Shown here: in pieces, positions 1-13,380 of the stretch
How the letters are laid out: each line of letters opens with the position of its first letter
Numbering within the stretch: the first letter of the stretch is position 1
Assembly: GCA_036850595.1 (NCBI GenBank)
Contig: CM072154.1
Location: 5,817,010 to 5,881,009 of the forward strand
DNA: 64,000 bases
Source: Rhyacichthys aspro
Lineage: Eukaryota > Chordata > Actinopteri > Gobiiformes > Rhyacichthyidae
Direction: 5' to 3'
Program-made: the position numbers and the translations under genes
Notes under the pieces: generated by a model
Database searches by the model: none
Told to the model about the DNA's origin: nothing
Seen by the model: the letters and a program-made list of their open reading frames with translations, nothing else

Positions 1-707
1 TAAAGGGGGCAGGAAACAGGAAACACAAAAAATTAGGGACAAACATCAACAACAAAGACTAAAAAATACCATAAGGCTGTTAAAGAGCACCAAGTAAAAG
101 CGATAAATTAAAGTCAAGACTGAAAGTCTGACACTTGTCAGTGTTAAAGTGTTCTGACTGAATGCCATTGAAAACACTGTTGCTTCACTGAAAGGACTTT
201 TCTATTAACCTTTATTATTTGGAGTTGGCTGTTTGTATCAGTGTAAGCATCATCACAAAGGTCAGCCAAGTGTTGGGAGGAGCAGATAAAGAATGAGCGA
301 TAACCACCCACACCTACAAGCAGCTTTCTGCACTTTGAAAAAATCCTTTTAAGATGAAAGACAGAGATGAGCTGAAGACATTTTCTGCAGTAGAAGAATG
401 TGTAACTTTTTCCTACTCTGAAGTGCAAACAAGGTGAGCTATTCGTTTTATTAACAAAGCAATACCAGGAATAAGCTAATGGTTTTAAGATGAACAGCAC
501 ATCAGGATTAGAGGTATTTTATACTGCACCTTGAACAGTGATTCTAGCACACACTGTGTCCAAGTCACCAAGGGTACTTTTTTAATATATATTATACTAA
601 AAATGGTGCAATGATACTGATGTGTGAACAAGGATCAGTCTATCAAGATGTAGAACCTTTAGAGTCACACACATTATATTCCCATGTGCAACCTGAAATA
701 TGAAAAC
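1..707. other. Non-coding DNA, left edge
   Basis: No exon, RNA gene or recognised repeat is supported here. Composition is ordinary AT-rich fish intergenic or intronic sequence. The longest open frame (144-500, minus) has no family resemblance and no splice context. Confidence 0.5.
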
Positions 708-938
708 TATCAGTGGCTCAGTAGGAAGCGGAGGGCATCCGATAATCGAAAGGTTGGCGGTTCGATTCCCGCTCCCTCCTGTTCATACTGTTGTGTCCTT
801 GTGTCCTCCTGTGCTTCAAAGGTAGTTTACCACCACCAGTGTGTGACTGTGGAGTGAATGAATAATGGACCCGATTGTGCAGCGGTTTGAGTGCCTTGAA
901 AAGCGCTATATAAATCTAATCCATTATTATTATCAATA
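708..938 (+). repeat. tRNA-derived SINE with LINE2-type tail
   Basis: The head resembles a tRNA gene. An A-box-like TGGCTCAGTAGGAAG lies near 714 and a B-box GGTTCGATTCC near 762, matching an RNA polymerase III internal promoter. The body ends in AAAAGCGCTATATAAAT followed by an ATT-rich tail, a 3' end seen in fish SINEs that borrow an L2-clade LINE tail. The head does not fold as a plausible complete tRNA, so it is called a SINE and not a tRNA gene. Confidence 0.8.
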
Positions 939-3280
939 TATTAAACTGACAATAACTTAACATTAGTTTGGGTCATGTTTAATCCATCTCTGCTCAAGAA
1001 CTGTGTACATGTTTGTAATTGTTTTCCTACTTGAATGGAAATTATCTCTTGAAACCACAGACTGTTGTGCAATCGGGAATTTACACAGCCTATGACAACA
1101 ACATCTGTCATTGTACTCACAAGAGGTTTATCTAAATCACATCGAGCTCAGAAATCTAGGGTGAGTTTCATGTGACGAAGTTCAGTATCAATGAGCAGAA
1201 CTAAGAGTGAAGCAGAGAATGTCAGCCTGTCGCACACTACCTGAACTACAGTCATCCACCACATTTTACACATCTGCTCTTCAGCAAATTAATGCCAATC
1301 AATATATCTGGAAGTACTGTTTTCTCTGGTAACATTATGACAACAAGAGGCAGCGACGGGCAGAAAACTCAAAAGCCCCATTTTGAGCTTCTTTACTTTT
1401 TCTTGCCGTGTCAAACCAATGTCCTTTCATTTATAAAGAATGTTTTATGACCAAAATAAAGGTCTTCACCTAATGGGGCACAAGTAATTAACAAAGTAAT
1501 GCATCTCTACAAAATATCAAAATCTAACAAATATGGCATACAGACCTTCAGCGGAGGTGGATTTTGATAATGGACATTAGTGGGATGCAATACATTTTCA
1601 AAATAAAAGGGAGGGTAATAGCCACACTAGATGGAAAATTAAGTTCAAACAAAACAACACTTTTGGATAAAGGCAACAAATGGTGGAAAACATTAGCAAG
1701 TTGCTTGATGTTAGGGCCGCTCTATAGACAGTGTACACCAGCATTTAGGCTACACCAGCTAATGGCCAAAAGTCACTAGATGCATGGGACTTGGGTGTCA
1801 AATAAAACCAGGTGGAGACTCCAGAGATTTACAAGGATTGTCTAGGGCCTGTGCTTCCTCATCAAAGACTATTAAACTGAGATCTGTCCTACATTAAGGT
1901 AAAATGCATCTTTCAAATTAAGAAATAACACACACAACTTCAGAGCAATGTTAAGACCATAGCTTGCATTGCTGCTTCATCTGCTTATGGTAAATAACAA
2001 AAGTGGCCAACATCCTTCACTAGAACTTGAGTCGACATGTGACAAGTTTATTAGATGCCGCTAAATAGTTTTTTTTTTAACCTTGCTTGCTATTAGAAAT
2101 GAATGAGAAATATGTTCTTTACTTGCCACAGGGTTTGTGTATAACACTGCTTGTAAAAATGCCTATTGCACATGTACTTTTTGCAATGCCACAACGTGCA
2201 AGTAATGCATTTTTTTCTAATCCCAAGAAGATAATTTTACCCAATAAATGTGAAATGAATGTCAGAACTGTACCTTTTAGGTGTACTTTGAAATACAGGC
2301 ATATCAACAAAAAGAGCATTGGACAAAATTGGACAAAAAAAAAAAAAAGAGTGCTGCTCCTCCAGCCAATGCACACAAACAGCCATGCTCACCAAGAAGA
2401 CGATTCATCATAATTATCAAGGCTGCTGAACGCCAAATCAAATCAGAGCTCATCGTCTGGGTTTCATAAACAGACCTTAACCAAGGAGAGACAAAGAGCA
2501 AGAGAGGTTTTGAAAGAAGAGGAGCTGTATCGTCAGGTAAAAGCTACAGCTGCTGCATGCTAATGAACGACGGGAGAGCTACGGAAACTGTTCATGTGTT
2601 CACTTCATGTCAGACTAGTATCTGTTTGGAGGGGATTAGGCAGAAACAGAATGGATTTAATTAAAAAAAAGCCCTCTGTTCTGTGTGAGCCTCTTTATGC
2701 CGGTCCAGGTTTAATTTGCAGTCGGAAAAGACACTGCAAGTGAATCAGATGACTCCTCGGGGGTTCCTCCAGGGACCGGTCTGGGGCCACACTAGATAAC
2801 AGGCAGCCAGGCGTGACTTGAGACACACGCACTATTTTCCGAGCTGATTGAAGGCTTAAATACTCAGACTCTAATAAGAAGAAGTCACAGTGCAGTTTAC
2901 AACAGGTCTGAACAATGCAGAACAAAAAAAACATAATAATAATACGGTTGCACATTATATCTCAAATGTATTGTTATTTCAATGATCCAATCGCAGTACC
3001 TGAACCGGGATAATAATAATATGGTATTCTTTGTTTAAGAAATATATACTCCAGGACCTATTATTACTGCATATTATGTTTAACCACTGAAAAGTCACCA
3101 TGCAATACCAAAGACACCAAAAAAGACCAGAAGCTCAAATAGAGCAGCTCAGTTTCTTTCTCAAAAATGTATTACTAAAACTTTGATTAGTTAAGTTGGC
3201 TTAAATAAATAATATAAACAAATACCATCCTCAACATTAAAATATGGTGGGATTTGGTGGCAACACTGGAAAAGACATTC
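939..3280. other. Non-coding DNA with one old repeat copy
   Basis: No gene is seen. The stretch around 1705-1900 is a degraded copy of a dispersed repeat also found at 21.7 and 29.6 kb (listed separately). Around 2330-2350 there is an A-rich run. The 108-aa open frame at 2087-2413 has no recognisable domain and includes that A-run. Confidence 0.5.
1705..1900. repeat. Dispersed repeat R1, copy 1 (degraded)
   Basis: It shares phrases with copies near 21.7 kb and 29.6 kb, including GGCTACACCA(G/A) and the run around TGTGCTTCCTCATCAAAGAC. Boundaries are approximate. There are no coding remnants or clear terminal repeats, so the class is unknown. Confidence 0.6.
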
Positions 3281-3285
3281 TTTCA

Positions 3286-3505
3286 TTCACTCATTTCTAC
3301 TACTTATCATTGAAGGCTCATGTGGGGCTTGACCCTGTTCCAGCTGTTTGGAGATTAAGATGGTGTACACCCTGGACAATTTCAATTAGTAAATCATACA
3401 ATGGCATTCAGTCTCATATTTATGAAATATGGACAATTTAGAGTAATCATAATAATCCACATATAAATGCATGTCTTTGGATGGTGGGAGGTAAAAGAAG
3501 TCATG
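3286..3505 (-). repeat. SINE tail family, antisense copy
   Basis: The plus strand reads as the reverse of the common fish SINE tail: a CAGCTG-centred block, then GTACACCCTGGACAATT, GGACAATTTAGAGT and ATGCATGTCTTTGGATGGT. Related copies are at 4.0 kb (sense, with tRNA head) and at 33.7, 34.8 and 37.6 kb (antisense). It is divergent and lacks the tRNA head. Confidence 0.7.
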
Positions 3506-4017
3506 GACACTCTTTCCAGAAAAACTTTTGACAGCCAGTTTAGGGAATCAAAAGCCTGGCCATCCAGACCCATTAACTGCTTAAAAATCTAAAAAGAACT
3601 CATTGGCATTTTTCCTCTGAGACTTAACTTTTTTTACGCTGGACGCTGATTTAACTGTGGCCATAAAGGCAACAATATCGCGGCGCCCTGGCGCCCGCGA
3701 GGGGGAGCCCCGCGAGCCTCCCCGGCCACAGAAGACCACAATAGTCAGCTAGCATTGGGGACCAACTCCGAACCATCATCGCCAGTACCAAGAAGTTTGG
3801 ACCTGTTGGTACCACCACCATTCCTGTTGGCTTTTGTCCTCTGACCTCTTGCCTCCAAGCTTGGCTCTTTAAGTAAGATCTGCACAGATCTATACAGTTG
3901 GCATAGAGATTGAAATTTAACATTAAAACTAACTTATATTTAGTTTAACTCTTTGACTGTTTTCTGAATTTATAAACTGTCTTTTTTTTTTTTTTTATTA
4001 ATCCCGTAAATTCATAT

Positions 4018-4315
4018 CCGGGTGTATGGTAGCAGAGTGGTTAGCTCTTCTGCTTCACAGTAAGAAGATCATGGGTTCGATCCCCGGGCTGGCCGACACT
4101 CGATTCTTCTGTGGAGTCTGAATGTCCTCCCCGTGTAACAGGGGTTCCTCCCACTGACCAAAGACAGTGACTCTAAAATGCCCCTAGTGAATCAATGTGA
4201 GAGTAAATGGTTGTCTGTAAGTGCCTGTGACTAACTGGTGTACCCCACCTCAGGCCCAAAGCTGCTGGGATAGGCTCCCAATGGGGACTAAGTGGTGTTA
4301 CAAGATGAATGAATT
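4018..4315 (+). repeat. tRNA-headed SINE with ATGAATGAAT-type end
   Basis: The head GTAGCAGAGTGGTTAGC (A-box-like) and GGGTTCGATCCCC (B-box) resemble a tRNA. The body carries TCCTCCC, CCAAAGACA, GTGACTCTAAA, GTGAGAGTAAATGGTTGTCTGT and GCTGGGATAGGCTCC, ending in AAGATGAATGAATTC. This is the sense orientation of the family seen antisense elsewhere in the window. Confidence 0.8.
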
Positions 4316-4625
4316 CATATCCCACCTCCAATAGACAAGGTTTATTGCTTGAGTCTTTGAATATCCTTCAGTTAGCAATTGTGATTCAATCTGCATATTC
4401 AAATGCCATCTGTTTAGTAATCTCTGTCAATAAACTTTGTCATTTCTCAAAGTCATGATTAGTTGTGGTTGTTTTACCTCATAAATAGATCAATGTCTGC
4501 CAACAAACTCAAGCTAAATTCATCTTCAAATTAGGCTTTATTATTCTTGCCCTCATTCAGGTGGTGCCCTCAAACAATTTAGCTGTATCACCTAATTTGC
4601 TACAATATACAATAGAAAAAGAAAT

Positions 4626-4705
4626 ATGATGGCTGGCCGACTGAAGGAATCGAACCCATGACCTCCTTGCCACGAGGCACAAATGCTTATCACTAAGTCC
4701 CTCTT
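4626..4705 (-). repeat. tRNA-like SINE head, antisense fragment
   Basis: On the minus strand this reads AGTGATAAGC, then GTCATGGGTTCGATTCC, then GGCCAGCC, matching the B-box region of the SINE at 4.02 kb. Only the tRNA-like head remains. Confidence 0.6.
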
Positions 4706-7700
4706 AAAACACATATAGGTGATATTTACATTGACAGGTACCCTGCTGACATTGTAGAAAGGTATGTCCATTTACTCTGCATTTCATAAACAACATAAAG
4801 AATTCCAGGTTAAAAATCACCATATAACAAAGTAACAAGGGAAACAAATACAACTGAAATGAAAACAGGAGAGGGGTAAATAAATAAATTACTAATGTGA
4901 GCAATGCAGAAAAAGCTGCTGTTATTAAGAAGGCTCATAATTGAATACAACAGCTGCTAGCTACGAGCTAGCCAGGAGATTAGCTTACAAACGTGTTATC
5001 ATTTACTTTAGCTTCAGGCACCTTGTGAATATAAATGAATTCAGTTCAAAGCCAGGGGTGTGAATTGTCTGTTTAGTAGGTGCAAGCTGAAAAGTAGTGT
5101 TTGCAGGGCTGAATGAGAAAGAGGAGCGGAAATGGAAACGAATGACAATCTTACCACTTAGTTACTTGTGAAAGAGAAACTGAGAAAGGCAAAACAAAAC
5201 GCACAAATTACATAAACTCAAGCAATTTAAGTGACAAGGACTTGATTTGCTTCAAGTTTTTTTTTATATTTTTAATCCCCAATCTGGAGACTAAACATTT
5301 TTCTCACACATTTTTACTTCAAAAAATAAAGCAAACCTGATCAATTATTAATGGGACAAAAAAATGTTATAAGTCATAAAAAGCGAATAAACCTTGAGTT
5401 TGAGAGACGCTTTTAGTCAAACTTTGCAGAAGCTGAGGGGAAGTGTATGTAATGTGAGTAACTATTAGGATAATATCTGACTTTTTTACTGTCTGACTAC
5501 GCCAGGAATGTACAAAAAATACACTGGATTTACCGCCAGCCATTAGTGTCATACCACAATAGCAAGACCCGACACACATTGTTACATGACATACTGGTGC
5601 CTTTCGCTAAAGTCTTCCATCACTATTATAAGTCAGACTTTATTTGTAAAACTTTTTCCATTAAGCTTTGTGAGCATTACTGTGAAACAGAAGTATATTT
5701 TAGTTTCTTTGAGAATTTGCCAAAAAATGTCCATGAATAAATTCAAATGCCAAATTAAAAGAAAAAGTTTATTGAAATGTGATGACTAAAAGTGTCTTTA
5801 TACAGCAAACATGCCTCACCCTGACTTGGTCTTGATCTTTGTACACTCTGGCTTTGGTTAGTGTGGTCTTGAGTTCCACTCTATAATACTAATCTTTTTT
5901 TTTTTTTTTTCATCTCACGCAGCCCTTTGGATTCTGTCTCTAAAAATCATCTGAAATCTTTATTAGACTCCCACTCAAGCTAAGGGGTGCAATAATACAA
6001 TATTAACATTTTCTTTAAATGCGGTGGATATTTCTCCGAAAAATTTGTTTTTCTATGTGGGATTTAATATATAAGTTATATCTGCAGTTCTGTGCCTGTC
6101 ACTTTTTTATGCAAGACCAAATAAGATATGATAGAACCGTATTAACTCTACACAGAAAAACAAGTTTGCTTTAAAAAAGGGAAACTTGTGAAGATGTAGA
6201 GAAGATTTTGGCAAAAGAATTATTCATATTTTATTTGCAGCAACTCAGAGTAGTGTGAATTATCCTCGGGGTTTCTTAGATGACTAAGTTAAAAGACAAG
6301 TATGCTGGCACATAATGTTGAAATTAAACTAATTAGTTTCATTTTCCTTTACCCACTAAAGTGAATGTTTTGTGATGAGGCATGTTTTAGAAAACTAACC
6401 ATTGTGCAAGGGGCCATGTAAGAAGCCCTGTTCACTTGTCTTAAGATCAAGGATCTCATCCAATCCTCAATCATGTTACATTTGGAAGTGGCCACTTCTT
6501 AACAATCAATCTCTACAGAAAAAATGCATCTATTACTTGCAATTTAAAACCACATTTGAGAAAAGAAAAAATCATTAACTGTTGATAAGCAAATAAACTT
6601 TGCGCAAGAGACTAGGACTTGAAGAAGCCTGGAATATTAATAAGATTGTTGTCCTTTTTATTTATATGTTTATATATATTTAATTTTGTAGAATATTTTA
6701 GAATATAGTGTTTTTATTTTTGATGGCAGCCATTTCCCTGAAACACCACAAAAAAAGGAAGGAATGGCTTTTTTTCAGTAACTGACAGCTCTGACAGTTT
6801 TTTTCTTGTGATTGACAGGTCGGAAGGCTCGCCACCTTGATTCACTGAGCATTTGGGTGAAATTTATTCAGCTAAGAGGCTTGAAATTGGGCACATAACA
6901 GAGACTCAGAGAAACATTACAGGGTCTTCACTGTATTTTTGAGAGAGTGTTAAGGGAAAAGTGACAAGGACAATATTATCTGATGCATTGAGAATTAGCA
7001 TTAAAAAGGTCATCATCCCGATATGTCTCCTTCTTCCTGTTGCCAGTCTAGTCTATAGTCTGTAAAAACTGTTATAGGTGCCATTTTTTCTTTATTGTTT
7101 GTGTATTACAACAGTTGAAGTATTTCTTAACAGACAATGTATTAACAGCATTCTGTTTCATATTGGCTCACTTTGGTACAGATAAGCCCAAACAGGCTCA
7201 AATTTCCACCAGTCCAAAAAGGCGACAACTGCCACTGAAACAGTGAAGTCACACAAGTGCCACAAAATCTAATGAGATATAATATCGTATTTAAGAAATG
7301 CAATGTTTTAATGCACAAAGTGAGGCCTGTATAACACTGACTCTGTTTAAAACCAGAAACAGCTGTTGTTGAAAGTCCAAAGTCATTTTTCTTAAATGTT
7401 GGTAGTTTTTGCTTTGCTTTGATTGTTTCCAGTAATGATTTGAATCTGAATCCCTTTTGGGAAGTATGACTTATGATCAAGTCACAGATCCATTACTGTA
7501 GTGAGAGGACCTGATGGGTGTGTGCTAATGTGAACAACCCAGTGCCATGTAACACTGGTGTTGGAGCTCACCAGTGCGGCCAGGATAGATGAACATGTAC
7601 GCGAGTCGTCCCTGTGGGCAATTCGTGTGCTGTGTTACCATCTGATAGTGACAGCACTGGTCTGTTTTCCCATTACGCTTTCTCCCCCTCACTTTATTTA

Positions 7701-8929
7701 CTCCACCACGTTTATTTAACACATAGCTCCCAGCGAGGCAATAAATTAGCACTCAGTAATAATCTGATAATTACAGGCAGGCGGCTCCACAGAGGAAGGA
7801 GAGGGACAATATAATATACCGGTTATTCTCCTTCAGTCCCCTGCCAGTCCTATTAATGCTGCTGCAGTTCTTTTTCTACTTCTGTTGTAGAGAAGAAGTA
7901 ACCTGCTTTTAGCTATATCTACAACATTAAGGCCAGTTAGCACAAACAAGATTTTAGAGATTTTAGACCAGTTTAACCAAGTTAAAATTCTGCTGCGAGA
8001 TTTAAAGAAGATCAGAGAGTCAATCCAAATGTACGCTGGGTATCCAGGGCAATACATTATATCCTCAGTGTCTGGAATTTTTTAACTGCTAATGGGACTC
8101 CTAAGTGGGTCACAGGCATGTTCTTTGGGTGGACTGTAGTGTGTGTGGTTGGTCTGCTAAATGCCATTTTAATGGCAATAAACTGGAAGACAACAGGTTT
8201 ATGCTGTTGACAAGACTGTGAAGCATTAAAGTACATAGTTTCATAAAGGCTGGGATAAAAGGGTTTACAAATAACTTGTCTTTCTGGTTCTGTAATGGGT
8301 GGGTCGTGAGTAAATGAGAGTAATATGTGGGTTTCAATGTGTCAGTTGAGAACCACTGCTCTATGTTATGCTCATGTCACTAATTAATTCACCCAAAGCC
8401 AATTGTGTATAAAATGCCGACCGATTGGTAACAAGACCACATTGCCTTTTGTGAGCTATTTACCTAGCATATCGGCAAGTTGCACGTGGAGTAGAAATGA
8501 CACTTGCAGGTTTTCCACTCTCCTGTTCTCGTTGCTAAATGTAATTTTAAATCATCAAGTTGGGTCAACTTTGAACCTGGAGGTTGAGGGTTGTGGGATT
8601 GATCTCTGTTCCAAATGGCAACCTCTTTGTGAACCCCGTTTTCCAGTGGACCCTCTGTATAAGTGAAGTTGGTGAACCTAAATTTCTCTCAGTTTCTCTC
8701 AGGTGTCTTTTTATTTTTTGGTGTCTGTAATTGTTAGCTTTGTGATTAACTGTCAGTCATGGGTGTTTCCCACAAAACTGCCAGACTCTTTGACTTTCAC
8801 TTTGCTCTTTCTTACCAACGTCAAGTGGTTGAGTGGCTATGTGTGTCTATGACAATGCCGCTACTCTGCAAGGTTTAAGACAAATTAACTGTTACACACT
8901 GCAACTTTACTTTCCATCTGCCGCAGTGA

Positions 8930-9115
8930 GTTGAACGCCGAAGTCTGCAGGTACTTTGACTGACACATCCAAATTCAGCCGCTTGTGAATTTGGATGGTT
9001 TTGTTCAGAGCGAACCTTTGTCGATCCATTTTCTCTCGGCTCGGCTCGACTATCTCTCGGCGCAGCGAGGGGAAGCCACCTTTAGAACAGCACACACTGG
9101 CAGCCTAATAGCTTT
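8930..9115. promoter_or_regulatory. Candidate conserved non-coding element with 12-bp hairpin
   Basis: This non-repetitive block contains a perfect inverted repeat: arms CATCCAAATTCA (8966-8977) and TGAATTTGGATG (8986-8997) with an 8-bp loop. It also carries CG-rich CTCGGCTCGGCTCGAC. The minus-strand open frame of 62 aa across it has no recognisable domain. A regulatory role is inference only. Confidence 0.3.
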
Positions 9116-9824
9116 ACATGCACAGCCATGTCACTTCCTGCAGATTACAATTACTGATACAACAGCAGGCTTATCTGTACCTCGGCCCCCTCCTCGTCCA
9201 CCCCCTCCTTCACTCACCTCATTCCCTCTATTTCCTTCAATGCCACTCTCCAGCCATCTCCGCATCTCCACAGCCTGTCATTTCCCAGCATCCCCTCCTC
9301 CTCCTCTACTTTCTCCTGTGCATTCTACTCTGCTTTTAACCCTCCAAGGCCCATTAGATTTTTCCATTTCCGTGGGCTGTCTCCCTCACGGTAAATATGT
9401 GTCAGTCCATATGGTAAAGTGCATGTCAACGTTGATGGATGTATCTCAGAGGCAAAATACTGTGTGTCGTGTTTCAATAAAAAGCGGCAATTGTTTCAGA
9501 TTATATGTGCAACCATGCAGATATAAAGAGTCTTACCTTTGTGTTATATTCACTGTTAAACCTGTAACTGTAACCGTGTACAAAAGTTTGCAAACGTAAC
9601 AGAATTTAACAGATAATGCTTTTTATTGGATAATTACTACAGTGATTAATCTTTAGTTGTGCTTCCACAAAATATAAAGTGACTTGTAAGTAACTTGTTG
9701 AAAAAATGGATATAGTAAGTGTTAGAAGATGCTTATTACCATTTATTTTTTGCATTATCTACATTTTAATATTGAAATTAAATTACTTTAATCATTAAAT
9801 TTAGTATTTTACAGCTTTCCCAGG

Positions 9825-10145
9825 GTGTGTTCACACTTGCAGCCACTTCATGTAGTTTGCACCAAAACAGAAAACGATCCATTTAGTTCAGTCCGTTAGC
9901 CAAAAAGCCATGGTCCAGCTAGCGTTCAGAGCTTTTCTCAAGAAACACATTGGTGCTTTAGCCTGAATGCTAATAAGGCATTGTACTTTCCCAGTGTTCC
10001 TACTTTGTTCATTTTGTTTTGTTTATGGACAATATTGTTTGGGTTCATTTTTTCTGCTCTCAGAAAATCGTGGCTTTTCTGTTGTAGTTTATGACGCAGT
10101 CCAGTTTGCGTTCACTTTTTAATCGAACTGTATCAGGGTTCAGTA
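9825..10145. repeat. Possible hAT-type MITE
   Basis: It starts with GGTGTGTTCACACTTGCAG and ends near CAGTTTGCGTTCACTTTTTAATCGAACTG. Left ends reading GTTCACACTTG paired with GCGTTCAC-type right ends are typical of short non-autonomous hAT elements in fish. Boundaries and target duplications are unclear. Confidence 0.4.
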
Positions 10146-12949
10146 GAAAGCGCTACGAGACCTCTGTTTTGAAGCAGGTCTTGGTTAAAGGTCAGTGGTT
10201 AAAGGTCATGTAATCCGATGAGTCCAGTTTGACTTTTTATGAGGTATGTTAGTAAGAAAAGAATTTGATCAAGATATTACCAATCATGCCATCTGTACAA
10301 GACCATCCCAGCAGTAAAAGTTCTTAAAACTTCAACATGTCTTATATGAATGCTGTTATTGTACACATTTAGAAAAGAGATTTTAAGCTTTGTTTTAATG
10401 ATACCTTTCATAAATGCAGGGAAAATACTGCAGAACCACATCCCGACAAAAGAAGTGAGTCATTCATCTTTTTTTACTTTTACAAATGGCTTAGAGCTGT
10501 GTGCCATATGTCTGCGTAAATAAGCAGTCAAAGGAGTACACGCGGAAACATCAAGCCATTCAGCGGCTTATATGTATTCCTATAATGAAGCATGTCCCCA
10601 TCTGCCTCGGCGCGCCCCGCTCCTATTGGTGCGTGGAAGCAGGTGTGCGCCTTGCCACAGCTGTTCCACTCCAGTTTCAATGAGGGCGCGTGAGAGAGAG
10701 AGAAACATCTCTGTTGCTCCATCGGCAGTGAATCTCCAGCTGATTACATGGATTTAGGTATAAACAAGAGGTTTGTCCAATCAGGGCTAACATCTGCTTC
10801 GTTTCCAGCAGGGCCCGCTTGAAAAAACCCTCCAAAACGACAAGTGGGATCCCACTGCTATCACACGCTGGAGTGCCGCCGCATCTGGGAACACACAACT
10901 AGGTGTTTTAGTTGACATTTGGCCCTTTTCCGTCTTGAGGTATGGAAGCGGTTAGCGTGAATTGGTAGGGATTTGAGACTGTGGTGTATTCCCAGAACAG
11001 AAATCCATCAGACAAACTTGGAATTTAGACTGTATATTGTTCAAAGAAAGTGTCAGGTCAGAAATATAAAGCATTTTTTTATCCCGATATGTCCAACAAT
11101 AAAACTGCCTGTATCTAAAAGCAAAAGTAATTTGCCTCTTTTTGTGTAAATGCTTGGTGCCCTTTTGTCCAAAAAATAGTTTTATAATCAGTTTAAATTA
11201 ATGACTTTTTGTGGCTCCACACACACCATAAGGTGGAACAAATGGACATCAAAATCAAACTACCTTTGAATGCAATTGGTCAGACATAGAACCAATAGGG
11301 ATTCTAGAGGCAGTATGATGAAGTATGCAGAATAAACTGCCTCCGGACCTACGTAATTAAAAAATATACAACGGGTCAAAGAAGCAAAGCACTGCTCATA
11401 GCCCACACCATTTTAAATGGGTATGATTCATCAGGTAGGATTGAGCTCAGTGAAAGTCGGGATCAATGGGAGAGGTACCAACAAATAGGTCTGTCTGGCA
11501 GCAGGCTAATGAATAGGTAGGTGGCAACAGGTAGGTGGCAACAAAGGGTTGTTTATATACATATACATATATATACAATTCCTTAAATAGAAGGCAAACT
11601 TTTCCACAGTCTTTCAACATTCATTAGAAACATCCAAGAAAATTTTGCTTCAGCTTTTTAATTCCCAATTCAGTCTAAAGCATTTCAAAGCACTTTAAGT
11701 CTACTTTGCTTCTGCAGAAATGTTGCAGCTGTGGTAAATTACATATTTATTGAAATGATTCGTATTCATCTATCACACTTTTCTACATAAGTATTTCCGA
11801 CATATACTTTATTACATTTTCCTTTTTTTAGGCATTTAAAAGCACATTTCAAACCTAGGGAACCCGAAACATTATTTTCTTTTCAAATGAAAGTTTCATT
11901 TTTACAGCACTATTCTGCACTATAATAAATTTTACAAAATAATACATTTTTTAGTTACTTTGTATGAGTTTTAAAATGAACTGCAAATACGATGTGTAGT
12001 TTTCGGCATATTTCAACTTTCAACTGGAATATAAGAATTTGAACATTAGATTATTCATTTCATTCTTGTCACTTTTCCATTCTGGGGGGACACTTGTGGA
12101 GAAATCAAACTAAATGTACGATAAATGAAAGGTCATTGTACGGAGAGAGAGAGTTGATGAACATGGTGAACCTGGAAGATAACAAATGTGACTAGCTTTC
12201 CAATTAGACAATTTCACACTTACATTCATACTGAGGGAGTGAGACAGACAGGAATGGAAGAAGAATAACAGAGAGGCTGTAAAAATCACACTACATGCTT
12301 CTGTTGCCATCTAGTGTCATAAGAGGGAAGATATGGCTTGTGTGTTTTAAATAGTCTTTTACAGAATCTGATTATGCTCTAGTTATGTGGCTGAAAATGT
12401 CTGTGATATTGTATGGCAAAGTGGGAATAAGAAAATGCTACAAGTGAAAGCCTCAGTTACAGAATGTGTAACTATAATTTTATATGGTTTAACCCTGAGA
12501 TGTACTGATTTGCAATTTGCTTTTTTTTTTTTTTTTTTTGGCATTCCGACATTTAGATAATTTCCAGGTAAATTATTATAATATGAATGAAAAACTAAAA
12601 ATAGAGACATACACAACAAGGAATCAGATACTTAGCTAAAAGCTGTCCTATTACTAAATGAGAAATGCACCCTACAAGGACTGAATAGGAATCGGAATAG
12701 GAACCTTCCTACTTTGACTAAGACATAGGAAAGTACACTGGCAGCCAATTCTTAACTATGTTAAATACCATTTAACATGAAAGAGGGAATAAAGTGAATA
12801 AAAACTAGCTTTTCAATAATGTGATATCAGTTACATTATGTGATGCTGTAAAAGATTCGCCTGTTGAGTTCAAAGAATAAGAAAAGCATGGCAGGCACTT
12901 TGTATAAGTTGAAGCTCCATCAGGAAGTTAAAGGGCATCTAATAAAAAT

Positions 12950-13380
12950 GACTTTCTAATTGTTTCTGCAGAACACAGCGAGAGAGAGAGAGATAAATTT
13001 ACCGTATGCTAATGTGACTTATAACCTTTTTTTTGCTTTCAGCAGGCGCCAAAAGGCCATTAACACGTTATAAAAAGAGAAAATCCCTTTTAGACCTTTA
13101 GTCGGGCTTGCTTCCTTTCTTTCCATTCTCCCGCTCCCCTCTCTCATTTTGAAATTAATCTGCGGAAGATTTGCCATTAACAAAGACTATTCACAGGACG
13201 CACAGTGTCTGATGGCAGCAGCGGAGAGAAGTCTGAAAAAAAACGGTGGGATCAGAGAGTTCGCTGGAAAAAAGGCCAAAGCTGAGTCAAAGACAGATAA
13301 AAGGAAAAAGGCAGATGCAGTAGTCCATTGTGAGTCAGCGCGGTGCCCACGCTTCAGGACAGGAAGCACTTAGTCACCTC
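12950..13380. promoter_or_regulatory. Candidate conserved non-coding block
   Basis: A non-repetitive stretch with AT-rich putative factor sites embedded in moderate GC, including GAAATTAATCTGCGG and TTGCCATTAACAAAG. It has no splice sites framing an exon, and the overlapping 74-aa frame is low-complexity Lys/Ala. Selected only by composition. Confidence 0.25.

Noticed and set aside
711..785. tRNA gene
   Set aside because: A- and B-box-like words are present, but the sequence continues into a SINE body and the cloverleaf is not convincing.
7833..8057. LINE reverse-transcriptase remnant on the minus strand
   Set aside because: A short RILTW-like stretch suggests it, but the frame is broken and the resemblance too weak to call.
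8985..9599. 204-aa plus-strand open frame
   Set aside because: Pro/Ser-rich low complexity, no splice context, no family resemblance; overlaps another frame at 9118-9339.
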